The position numbers were made by a program, and so were the translations under genes. A DNA stretch of 8,160 nucleotides from RPQK01 sp041946865 (GTDB lineage Bacteria; Acidobacteriota; UBA6911; RPQK01), in the NCBI GenBank assembly GCA_041946865.1, contig JBHGBF010000252.1:1-8160 (forward strand), in the 5' to 3' direction. The notes under the pieces are model-generated. The model had not been told where the DNA came from and ran no database searches. It worked only from the letters and a program-made list of their open reading frames with translations. Of the stretch, positions 1 through 6,027 are shown one piece after another (the first letter of the stretch is position 1; the number at the start of each line of letters is the position of its first letter).

Positions 1-15
1 CTATCGCGCATGATA

Positions 16-42
16 AGATCTGAGGGACAAATTCTCAGATTT
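16..42. repeat. Inverted repeat, possible terminator of an upstream gene
   Basis: ATCTGAG at 18-24 pairs perfectly with CTCAGAT at 34-40 around a 9-nt loop. A G.T pair and an A-T pair extend the stem to 16-24/34-42. Only three T residues follow, so it is a poor Rho-independent terminator. It could end a gene lying to the left of the window or be a chance hairpin. Just after it, GCTAGC occurs twice (48-53 and 56-61). Confidence 0.35.
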
Positions 43-140
43 GCGGCGCTAGCCCGCTAGCCATGGATACTTGAAATACTGGAGGCACGAGCCTTCAGCG
101 ATCTGCCAACAGTCCTGGTGAACGACTTTCTGGATCAGGA

Positions 141-196
141 ATCTAAGCGTCCAAAGTCCTGGCTGAAAGCTGAATGCTGATCGCTGACAGCTTCTG
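141..196. repeat. Degenerate GCTGANN heptamer repeat block, copy A
   Basis: A leader ATCTAAGCGTCC (141-152) is followed by strict 7-base periodicity: GCTGAAA (162-168), GCTGAAT (169-175), GCTGATC (176-182), GCTGACA (183-189), then the terminal unit GCTTCTG (190-196). The same leader and the same terminal units recur in copy B (222-290). Blocks of this kind lie between genes in Acidobacteriota, as I recall. No reading frame is supported here. The rest of 1-303, outside the two blocks and the inverted repeat at 16-42, shows nothing I can assign. Confidence 0.85.
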
Positions 197-221
197 AAAG
201 TACAATCTCATGCCTCTAAAT

Positions 222-290
222 ATCTAAGCGTCCCAGTCTTAGCTGACAGCTGAACGTTGATCGCTGAAAGCTGATCGCTGACAGCTTCTG
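222..290. repeat. Degenerate GCTGANN heptamer repeat block, copy B
   Basis: This is a direct repeat of copy A. The same 12-base leader ATCTAAGCGTCC sits at 222-233. The heptamers are GCTGACA (242-248), GCTGAAC (249-255), GTTGATC (256-262), GCTGAAA (263-269), GCTGATC (270-276), GCTGACA (277-283) and GCTTCTG (284-290). It has two more heptamers than copy A, which points to expansion or contraction in 7-base steps. The last 20 bases of both copies are identical. The block ends 13 bp beyond the stop of the minus-strand zinc-finger gene, so it may lie in that gene's 3' region. Confidence 0.85.
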
Positions 291-303
291 ACCATCAATG
301 ATC

Positions 304-531
304 TCAGGTTCCGGCTGGGATGACCTGCGCGACGCGGCCCACGCCTCGACAACGTGCGCATCGGCCGCTTCCGACCGGATGACAGAAAGTGCATTCACTT
401 CCTCTCCCGGTACTTCCGAATTCGACCTGGGCTATCGCATATCCCCTGTGTCCGCGGCCGTAACAGTGACGGCAACGGCCGCTGCCCTCGCAGTCCGGGC
501 ACGTCATCATTTTTGGCTCGTTGTCTCCCAT
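304..531 (-). CDS. Small DnaJ-type zinc-finger protein without a J domain
   Basis: A 75-residue protein with eight cysteines in four CxxC knuckles: C11/C14, C20/C23, C47/C50 and C58/C61. The first two read CxxCxGxG (CPDCEGSG, CRHCYGRG) and the last two are close variants. This is the pattern of the DnaJ/Hsp40 central zinc domain, which binds two Zn(II) ions through four such knuckles. There is no J domain, substrate-binding domain, signal peptide or membrane segment, so a cytoplasmic role is likely. The ATG at 531 is preferred because AGGAG (540-544 read on the minus strand) sits 8 nt upstream. A GTG at 540 in the same frame would add three residues but overlaps that ribosome-binding site. 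By fold analogy it could bind protein or RNA, as the DnaJ-like anti-TRAP protein does; this is inference. The neighbouring haem gene is divergent. Confidence 0.75.
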   Translation of the reverse strand: MGDNEPKMMTCPDCEGSGRCRHCYGRGHRGYAIAQVEFGSTGRGSECTFCHPVGSGRCARCRGVGRVAQVIPAGT

Positions 532-552
532 GTGCCACACTCCTACCCTATG

Positions 553-580
553 ACTATACTACTCTCCCACCGAAATCAAA
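553..580 (-). promoter_or_regulatory. Possible sigma-70-type promoter of the zinc-finger gene
   Basis: Read on the minus strand, TATAGT (553-558) resembles a -10 box and TTTGAT (575-580) a weak -35 box, 16 bp apart. Transcription would start near 546, leaving a short leader that still contains the AGGAG site. The -35 match is poor. Confidence 0.35.
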
Positions 581-598
581 CCCCGGATTTTTCTGGCC

Positions 599-613
599 TA
601 TAATAGGGAACTA
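599..613 (+). promoter_or_regulatory. Consensus -10 box very close to the haem-protein start
   Basis: A perfect TATAAT lies at 599-604 and the ATG of the haem gene begins at 614. If this -10 box is used, transcription starts around 611 and the message has almost no leader. The alternative reading is that AGGG (605-608), 5 nt before the ATG, is the ribosome-binding site of a longer transcript. I see no good -35 box at 16-18 bp spacing. The sequence cannot separate the two readings. Confidence 0.4.
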
Positions 614-1078
614 ATGACGAAAAAGAAATGGGTAATCCTTCCTGCGTTACTCCTTGTCATTCAGGTATTTCGACCGGAGAGGGCCAATCCGGAAACGGCT
701 TCAGACCTGGCGCTCGGTGGCAGCGGCGCTCCTCAACAAGTTCACCGGATCTTGGAATCCGCCTGTTTCGGCTGCCATTCCAACCAGACTGTCTGGCCGT
801 GGTACTCAACTGTCGCCCCGGTCTCCTGGCTCATCGCGGACGACGTCAAGCGAGGCCGTCGAGAACTGAACTTCTCCGAATGGGAGCGCTACGACGCCGG
901 GGAAAAAGCCCACCTTCTGAAGGAAGTAGGGGAGGTCGTCCGGGAGGGAGAAATGCCTCCCTGGACATATCGCCTGCTTCACTCCGAAGCCAGACTCTCC
1001 GAGGCGGACGTGGCAGCGCTTGCCAAATGGGCCGAGCAGCAGCGACAGAAACTCACTGCTACGACCGTGACTCGGTGA
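614..1078 (+). CDS. Monohaem c-type haem-binding domain protein (PF14376-like)
   Basis: A 154-residue exported haem protein. Residues 1-19 are KKK followed by a hydrophobic stretch, which reads as an uncleaved anchor or signal peptide, so the rest should be periplasmic. One CxxCH motif, CFGCH at 51-55, would hold a covalent c-type haem with H55 as axial ligand. The family blocks that follow are SNQTVWPWYSTVAPVSW (56-72), RRELNFSEW (82-90) and REGEMPPW (110-117), where M114 is a candidate second ligand. Length and motif order fit the haem-binding domain family found in Acidobacteriota and Bacteroidota. The biochemical role of that family is not well defined; electron transfer or haem sensing is inferred. 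It probably needs cytochrome c maturation, and no maturation genes are in the window. It is monocistronic, with a repeat hairpin beginning at its last codon. Confidence 0.88.
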   Translation: MTKKKWVILPALLLVIQVFRPERANPETASDLALGGSGAPQQVHRILESACFGCHSNQTVWPWYSTVAPVSWLIADDVKRGRRELNFSEWERYDAGEKAHLLKEVGEVVREGEMPPWTYRLLHSEARLSEADVAALAKWAEQQRQKLTATTVTR

Positions 1079-1120
1079 CAAGGTGACATCGTCACCCTGT
1101 CACCCTTGTCACCCTGTCAC
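1075..1120. repeat. GTGAC/GTCAC repeat hairpin after the haem gene
   Basis: GTGACAAGGTGAC (1075-1087), a 3-nt loop ATC (1088-1090) and GTCACCCTGTCAC (1091-1103) form a 13-bp stem with one mismatch. The arm GTCACCCTGTCAC recurs exactly at 1108-1120, so the region also contains a 13-base direct repeat. The first arm begins at the last base of the final sense codon and includes the TGA stop. There is no T-tract, so it is not a standard intrinsic terminator. It may act as a 3'-end stabiliser or be a dispersed intergenic repeat. The GTGAC-type units resemble simple intergenic repeats of Acidobacteriota, as I recall. Confidence 0.8.
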
Positions 1121-1142
1121 AGGCCGAGCCCGTTTTCTTCGT

Positions 1143-1171
1143 TTGCTCCGTGGTCCGGACTGCTATATAAT
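1143..1171 (+). promoter_or_regulatory. Sigma-70-type promoter of the sigma-54 activator gene
   Basis: TTGCTC (1143-1148) and a perfect -10 box TATAAT (1166-1171) are separated by 17 bp. The predicted start near 1178 leaves a leader of about 78 nt before the ATG at 1256. A small hairpin, CACC-GCG-GGTG (1233-1243), lies in the leader just before the ribosome-binding site. The activator therefore appears to be transcribed by the housekeeping sigma factor rather than by sigma-54. Confidence 0.6.
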
Positions 1172-1255
1172 TCCGCTTGCGCGTCCCGGAAGATAGCGCA
1201 TCCAGAGGTGTTGTGCGGTTGTGAGGGGTGCCCACCGCGGGTGCAAGGGGATTCT

Positions 1256-2656
1256 ATGCGAAATCCGGACGTGCTTGAGAGCAATAGCGCCGCTGAATCT
1301 ATCCTTGAGAGTGTCTCTGACGGAGTTTTCGCCGTCGATACCCAGAGACGAATCACGTACTTTAACAACGCCGCTGAACGCATCCTTGGCTTGAGCCGGT
1401 GCGAGGTGCTCGGCAGGCCCTGTTCGTCTGTTTTCCAATCCAATGTGTGCGCGGCGGCCTGTCCGCTCCGAAAGAGCATGATAGCGGGCGCCGAGGTCCC
1501 GGACCAGCACGTCGTCGTCCACAACGCTGTGGGCGACCAGGTAGCGGTCCGGCTCTCTACCTCGGTCCTGCGCGACCGGGCGGGAAATGCCATTGGCGGC
1601 GTGGAGACTTTCCGCATGCTGGCCGGCGCGGAGAGGGCCGAGCAGACCGCGGCTGAACAGTTCACCAGTTTTGTGGCGTCAAGCGAAGCCATGCGGATGA
1701 TCGTGGATCTGTTACCGCAAATCGCCGCCTCCGACAGCACGGTTTTGATTCAGGGAGAGACCGGCACGGGGAAGGAGGTGCTGGCCCGGGGAATCCACGG
1801 GCTCAGCTCCCGGCGTGCCCGACCTTTTGTCGCGGTCAATTGCGCTGCTCTTCCTGATACTTTGCTGGAATCGGAGCTCTTCGGGTACAAGGCGGGGGCT
1901 TTCACGGGCGCGATCAAAGACAAGCCGGGTCGCTTTGCTCTTGCCCAGGGAGGCACGATTTTCCTGGATGAAATCGGGGACATCAGCCCGTGCCTGCAGG
2001 TCCGACTGCTGCGTGTTCTGCAGGAAAGAAGCTTCGAGCCGCTGGGGGGGACAAAGCCGATTCGGGCGGATGTCCGGGTCATTGTGGCCAGCAATCGCGA
2101 CCTTTGGGCGCTCGTTCAGAATGGCCACTTTCGCCATGACCTGTACTACAGGGTCAATGTGATTCGCCTGGATCTTCCGCCGTTGCGTGACCGGCGCGAG
2201 GAGATTCCCGCCCTCGTCGACCATTTCATCGCCCGCTTCAATCGCCTGCAAAAGCGCGCCGTCGAGGGCATCAGCCACGAAGCGATGGAGATGCTGGTCC
2301 GTTACGATTATCCCGGGAACATCCGCGAGTTGGAGAACATTATCGAGCGCGCTTTTGTCTTGTGCCCAAATGAGACCATTCAGGCGTCTCATCTTCCCGG
2401 GACGCTGATTGGGGCAAGCAGCAGTTACCGGGCCTCTACGCTCGAGAATGCGGTGAAAGCCGTGGAGACAGAACTGCTGATGCAAGCGCTCTTGCGGCAG
2501 AATTACAACCGGGAAGCGGCCGCCCGCGAGCTGGGCATGCACAAGAGCACTTTCTTCAAGAAGATTAAGACACTAGGAATAATGCTTCCCGATCAGGACG
2601 GCAGATCGGCGCGAAAACGCCGCCTCGGTAACGCTGCTCCCACGATTGTCTCTTAG
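1256..2656 (+). CDS. PAS-domain sigma-54-dependent transcriptional activator
   Basis: A 466-residue enhancer-binding protein that would remodel sigma-54 RNA polymerase using ATP. Domains: PAS at about 10-125, AAA+ at about 138-365, and a Fis-type helix-turn-helix at about 395-440. Visible AAA+ motifs are Walker A GETGTGKE (167-174), the sigma-54 contact loop GAFTGA (214-219), Walker B GGTIFLDEIGD (232-242), the arginine-finger region FRHDLYYRV (292-300) and sensor II YPGNIRELEN (352-361). The HTH includes AARELGMHKSTFFKKIK (422-438). There is no receiver domain, so control by a partner kinase's phosphate is unlikely and the PAS domain is the probable sensor. It carries cysteines C49, C56, C65 and C69. 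The ATG at 1256 is chosen because AAGGGG (1245-1250) lies 5 nt upstream and the PAS begins soon after; an in-frame ATG at 1106 would add 50 unrelated-looking residues and precede the promoter. The ligand and target genes are unknown. Confidence 0.93.
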   Translation: MRNPDVLESNSAAESILESVSDGVFAVDTQRRITYFNNAAERILGLSRCEVLGRPCSSVFQSNVCAAACPLRKSMIAGAEVPDQHVVVHNAVGDQVAVRLSTSVLRDRAGNAIGGVETFRMLAGAERAEQTAAEQFTSFVASSEAMRMIVDLLPQIAASDSTVLIQGETGTGKEVLARGIHGLSSRRARPFVAVNCAALPDTLLESELFGYKAGAFTGAIKDKPGRFALAQGGTIFLDEIGDISPCLQVRLLRVLQERSFEPLGGTKPIRADVRVIVASNRDLWALVQNGHFRHDLYYRVNVIRLDLPPLRDRREEIPALVDHFIARFNRLQKRAVEGISHEAMEMLVRYDYPGNIRELENIIERAFVLCPNETIQASHLPGTLIGASSSYRASTLENAVKAVETELLMQALLRQNYNREAAARELGMHKSTFFKKIKTLGIMLPDQDGRSARKRRLGNAAPTIVS

Positions 2657-2702
2657 CTCCAGGCTCCGGTTGTTTGGAGACCCGACCGCTGCTGCGAGCA
2701 GA

Positions 2703-2972
2703 TCAATTCGGCGTCCGTTTGAGGGCGCCGAGCTTGTCCCTTATTTCGTTCATGATCAGTCCCCGCAGCGGCTGACTCATCTCGTAGCTGCAGTACACCA
2801 GCCAGGCTGGACTGAAGACCAGATTCTGCTCTGACGAGCCAACACGCACCCGATACACCGGGTCGTCGGATCCCCCTAACCATTGGCCCTCGACGTTTGA
2901 CATCCCCAACTCGTCCGCAACCTCGAGAGTTCTGGCCTCGACCCATTGACGACCTTTTTCCAGAAGGTGCAT
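2703..2972 (-). CDS. Conserved-looking small protein of unknown function
   Basis: I do not recognise this 89-residue protein. It has no signal peptide, no membrane segment and no metal-binding motif. It reads as a compact soluble alpha/beta protein: a helix-like start (MHLLEKGRQWVEARTLEVA), a central part rich in beta-type residues (VYRVRVGSSEQNLVF, about 39-53) and a charged C-terminal helix (LIMNEIRDKLGALKR, about 72-86). Coding is supported by an exceptionally good ribosome-binding site, AGGAGG, 8 to 9 nt before the ATG at 2972, and by a frame that fills the gap up to the convergent activator gene, with 46 bp between the two stops. It lies 236 bp beyond the end of the serine hydrolase gene on the same strand. 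It could be the last gene of that operon or a separate unit. Confidence 0.6.
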   Translation of the reverse strand: MHLLEKGRQWVEARTLEVADELGMSNVEGQWLGGSDDPVYRVRVGSSEQNLVFSPAWLVYCSYEMSQPLRGLIMNEIRDKLGALKRTPN

Positions 2973-3208
2973 ACAAAATTCCTCCTACCGCCCGGCCCTG
3001 GGGACGTCCCGGATACCGACTCGCGATATTCGAATCTGAAACGCGGGCCATTGTCACGGGAATTTGTAATTACCAAAATGCACGGCCGGTGCGAGGCACA
3101 GCACGACGTCAGGACGCGCAGGGCCGGAACGCGGACTTCCGAGCCCAGGCAGGGCGTGCCGAAGCGCGTCGCAACTGGGGTCGCGGAGGTTTTCCAAGCG
3201 CTTTCGCT
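2973..3208. other. Intergenic stretch with two small palindromes
   Basis: No gene is supported here. GGGACGTCCC (3001-3010) is a perfect 10-base palindrome about 29 bp upstream of the 89-residue gene, and GTAATTAC (3066-3073) is an 8-base palindrome in an AT-rich patch inside otherwise GC-rich DNA. Either could be part of a promoter or operator for the minus-strand gene, but no clear -35/-10 pair is visible. At the left end of the serine hydrolase gene a 5-bp hairpin (3196-3200 with 3205-3209) overlaps the stop and has no T-tract. Confidence 0.35.
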
Positions 3209-4747
3209 TCAACGCTTCTTCTTGAATTCCAGCTCGTCAAACCAGAAATCTTCGTTCGGAACGTCGACCTTCATCTCGACCACCTGGCCGATGCTGTCGA
3301 GCAGGAACTGCACCTTCCCTTTGCCAAACCAGGGGAACGCAGTTCGCCACTTCACTTCAAACGTGTCAAAGTGCCAGTGTGTCAAGTCCCCGGTCAACTC
3401 CCGATTGGGAAGGAAGACAAGCACGAGGTTGCCGTTCTCCACCTTCACCTCGGCATCGCCGTACATTAGGCCGCCGTAAGTCCCGGCGTAGCTTTCCAGC
3501 TTTAGTGAAGGCCTGGTATTTAGGACGCGCCGGCTGGCGGCCCGCTCCTGTTCTTCGATTTTCCGCCGCCTGTCTTCCCGCGATCGCTTCAGCTCTTCAT
3601 TGCTCCAATCCACGTCCTCGCTGCCCAGATATGCATCCAGTGTCCGGTAAACCAAGGCGCTGGCCAGGCCCGTAGTGCTGTTGGTCAGCACGACGACACC
3701 GACCTGCCTGTCCGGTAAGAGTGCCGTTTGTGACACCATTCCGTCATAAGCGCCGCCGTGTTGAGCCATCATCACGCCGCGATAGGCCGACAACTGCCAG
3801 CCAAGTCCGTAGCCACTGAGGCGAACGTAAGGATTCCGCTCCTCGCTTCGTTTCGTCGAGACAAAAGACACGTGCGGCGTCCACATGACACGCGACTGGC
3901 GCTCAGAAAACACTGGTTTCCCTTCGAGCGTGCCTCGACCCAGTTGCAGCCGCAGCCACTGAGCAAGATCCGCAACCGACGAAATGATGCCGCCGGCGGG
4001 CACGGTGTTGTCCCAACCACGCCATGGAAATGTGCGTAGCTCCCCGTCGGGATCGGCATGCGGTGTAGCGACGTTCTCCATTCCGGCCAGCTCCTTGACT
4101 GACAGCACCGTCCGTTTCATGCCGAGCGGGATCAGGAGACGCTGCCGGATGAAATCCTCCCAGCTCTTGCCGGACGCCTTTTCCACGACTTCCCCGGCAG
4201 CGATGAACATGATGTTGGAGTAGCCGTATCCCGAGCGAAACGGGAAGGCCTGTTTGAGGAAGCGAGCCCGGCGCACGATCTCTTCTCGACCGTAGGGAGT
4301 GCCGTACCAGATCAGGTCGCCTCCAAACGTCCGTAGCCCACTGCGATGACAAAGCAGATCCCGGATCCGAAAGTCGTGGCTCACGTAAGAATCGTAAAGC
4401 TCGAAGTACGGAAGGTGCGTCTGCACCCGGTCGTCCCAGGAGATCTTCTGTTCGTCGACCAGAACCGCCAGAGCGGCGGCGGTGAAGGCCTTTGTATTCG
4501 AGGCTATGGCAAACAGGGTGTTCTCGTCCACCTTGGCCGGCTTGCCCAGCTCGCGGACTCCGTAGCCTTTGGCGAAGACCACGCGGTCATCTTTGACGAT
4601 CGCGATAGCCATTCCAGGCACTTTCCAGTCATCCCGGGCTCTGGCAAAGTACGCATCCAGCTTTTCGAGGTCGACCTGAGCGAATACGGGCAAGTGCAGC
4701 AGCAGGAACCCGACCAACACGAAGCAAGCAGGCCTTCTGATCTTCAT
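3209..4747 (-). CDS. Secreted beta-lactamase-fold serine hydrolase with DUF3471-like tail
   Basis: A 512-residue exported hydrolase of the class C beta-lactamase/penicillin-binding family (PF00144). A Sec signal peptide covers about 1-23 (MKIRRP, hydrophobic core, VFAQ). Catalytic motifs are present in order: SNTK at 83-86 (nucleophile S83, K86), YSN at 176-178 (Y176) and HGG at 330-332, the family's variable third motif. A charged linker (about 385-405, many K, R and E) leads to a C-terminal beta-rich domain at about 414-510 that resembles DUF3471 (PF11954). Family members include esterases, D-aminopeptidases and carboxypeptidases as well as lactamases, so the substrate is unknown and antibiotic resistance should not be assumed. 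The ATG at 4747 is chosen because AGGAGG (4754-4759 on the minus strand) lies 6 nt upstream and the signal peptide begins there; an in-frame start at 4822 would overlap the upstream gene. It is probably co-transcribed with the Tat hydrolase. Confidence 0.92.
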   Translation of the reverse strand: MKIRRPACFVLVGFLLLHLPVFAQVDLEKLDAYFARARDDWKVPGMAIAIVKDDRVVFAKGYGVRELGKPAKVDENTLFAIASNTKAFTAAALAVLVDEQKISWDDRVQTHLPYFELYDSYVSHDFRIRDLLCHRSGLRTFGGDLIWYGTPYGREEIVRRARFLKQAFPFRSGYGYSNIMFIAAGEVVEKASGKSWEDFIRQRLLIPLGMKRTVLSVKELAGMENVATPHADPDGELRTFPWRGWDNTVPAGGIISSVADLAQWLRLQLGRGTLEGKPVFSERQSRVMWTPHVSFVSTKRSEERNPYVRLSGYGLGWQLSAYRGVMMAQHGGAYDGMVSQTALLPDRQVGVVVLTNSTTGLASALVYRTLDAYLGSEDVDWSNEELKRSREDRRRKIEEQERAASRRVLNTRPSLKLESYAGTYGGLMYGDAEVKVENGNLVLVFLPNRELTGDLTHWHFDTFEVKWRTAFPWFGKGKVQFLLDSIGQVVEMKVDVPNEDFWFDELEFKKKR

Positions 4748-4794
4748 CCGCGCCCTCCTTAAGGAATACGACTTCTTCCACCAGCCGCGCAGCC

Positions 4795-6027
4795 CTACAC
4801 TCCGAGTTGCTTCCTCAGCCACCCAAACGCTCGCTCCTGCATGCTCACGTTGAACTCGTGAGGGCCGTCAAAGAAAACGCCTTCGTATCTTTCCGGCGCG
4901 CCCATCTTGGCGTATATGCGCCGCAGCTTTTCCACCGCCCGCTTTGCAGCCTCCAGGGGATACAGATCATCTTTGAGTCCGTTGATCGTCATGAGTGAAC
5001 CGGGCCAATGAAGCGCGGCAACATCGGGCCAGTCGAGATCTGAGTACAATCCCGGGACAAGCTTCGTAAAACCGATTCCGTTCCTGACGTGGTTGCGCGC
5101 CATGCCCTGATACTCGGCCATCCAGCAGACAGCGACGGAGGCGCGAACAGCAGGGTGCAGGGCGCCAAGGTAGATGGAGCGCACCGAACCGAGGCTGAGT
5201 CCGACGCACCCCACTTTCTCCGGGTCGACTTCCGGCCGGGTCAGCAGGTAGTCGGTGATCCGAATATCATCCCAGGCGTTGATCCCGGACCAGGTTGCCC
5301 CGCAAGTCATTGCCGTGCGGCTGATCAGTTCTTCATGCGCCCAGGAACGCGCGTTGAATTCCTCGATGTCGTCCCGGGTCACGTCCGGAGTCTTCTGCCT
5401 GAGACGCGGCGGGTCGGCCTCCAAATACAGCCCGCGTTCGCCCCAATGAAGCATGTCCGGCACGATCACCACGAAACCTTGCCGGGCCAGTTCGTCCGCA
5501 ATGCTCCGGCCGCTGTAATACGTCTGCTTGAACCGAGTCAATTCCGGGTGCTCGGGATCGATTCGGACCAGTTTCTCTTTGCCCCAGAAGTAGTAGCCGC
5601 CGTGATCGTGAAGGGCGACAAGGGCCGGCAGCCGCTCCGCCGCTCGCTTCGGCACAAGCAGATAAGCGGTAACGCGGATATCGGGAGCGGTGTTGATGGT
5701 CACATGTTCACGAGTGTAGTCTCCGCAATCCGTCCCATCCCGGATCTCAGGGTTCGGGGCACATTTTGCAGGACTGTAGTGAAAATCGGCCAGAAGAACG
5801 GATCGGGCTCGTTCGCTCCAGTCCTTCGGGTCGGAGAACTGACCATTCATGAAGCTGAGTTTGGGCTGACAGCGCTCGGAGAGCTTTTCAAAGACATTCG
5901 CCCAGTGGGAGCCAAGATCGGGATGAGGGGCGTGCTGCTTTTCCGGTATGTCGCTCGCCCGGGCTTGCAAAGTGCCGGCGCCCGCCGCCACCGCCGTCGA
6001 ACTCTTCAAAAACGTCCTTCGGTTCAT
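4795..6027 (-). CDS. Tat-exported alpha/beta hydrolase (PF12715-like, acetylxylan-esterase type)
   Basis: A 410-residue alpha/beta hydrolase. The N-terminus NRRTFLKSS plus an alanine-rich hydrophobic stretch is a Tat signal, so it is exported folded to the periplasm. Fold landmarks: HDHGG (140-144) near the oxyanion hole, the nucleophile elbow GLSLG with S278 (276-280), the acid D353 or D354 in NGLKDDLYP, and H390 in DGPHEF. The order and spacing match large dienelactone-hydrolase-type and acetylxylan-esterase-related proteins, whose likely reaction is ester hydrolysis; the substrate cannot be read from the sequence. The ATG at 6027 is kept because the Tat motif starts there, although no strong ribosome-binding site precedes it. 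Its TAG stop lies 47 bp before the serine hydrolase ATG, suggesting a two-gene operon of exported hydrolases. Two Cys pairs (C89/C101 and C242/C274) could form disulfides. Confidence 0.9.
   Translation of the reverse strand: MNRRTFLKSSTAVAAGAGTLQARASDIPEKQHAPHPDLGSHWANVFEKLSERCQPKLSFMNGQFSDPKDWSERARSVLLADFHYSPAKCAPNPEIRDGTDCGDYTREHVTINTAPDIRVTAYLLVPKRAAERLPALVALHDHGGYYFWGKEKLVRIDPEHPELTRFKQTYYSGRSIADELARQGFVVIVPDMLHWGERGLYLEADPPRLRQKTPDVTRDDIEEFNARSWAHEELISRTAMTCGATWSGINAWDDIRITDYLLTRPEVDPEKVGCVGLSLGSVRSIYLGALHPAVRASVAVCWMAEYQGMARNHVRNGIGFTKLVPGLYSDLDWPDVAALHWPGSLMTINGLKDDLYPLEAAKRAVEKLRRIYAKMGAPERYEGVFFDGPHEFNVSMQERAFGWLRKQLGV

Noticed and set aside
141..290. CRISPR array
   Set aside because: There are only two copies with internal heptamer structure, and no constant repeat with unique spacers of even length; no cas genes are present.
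298..603. Plus-strand frame overlapping the zinc-finger gene
   Set aside because: The opposite strand encodes four ordered CxxC knuckles with a good ribosome-binding site; this frame is low-complexity and lacks any domain.
1106..1255. N-terminal extension of the sigma-54 activator from the ATG at 1106
   Set aside because: It would begin inside the GTCAC repeat, upstream of the promoter at 1143-1171, and adds 50 residues of no recognisable domain; the ATG at 1256 has a good ribosome-binding site.
1712..2542. Long minus-strand open frame opposite the sigma-54 activator
   Set aside because: It is antisense to unambiguous AAA+ motifs and shows no domain or ribosome-binding site of its own.
2653..3076. 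Overlapping minus-strand frames around the 89-residue gene
   Set aside because: They run through the intergenic palindromes, lack ribosome-binding sites and have low-complexity, arginine- and glycine-rich translations typical of out-of-frame GC-rich DNA.
3209..4747. Antibiotic-resistance beta-lactamase
   Set aside because: The motifs only place it in the broad PF00144 fold. The third motif is HGG rather than KTG and the protein has a DUF3471-like tail, which is more typical of esterase or peptidase relatives.
4748..4822. N-terminal extension of the serine hydrolase from the start at 4822
   Set aside because: It would place 25 charged residues before a clear signal peptide and overlap the upstream gene; the ATG at 4747 has AGGAGG 6 nt upstream.
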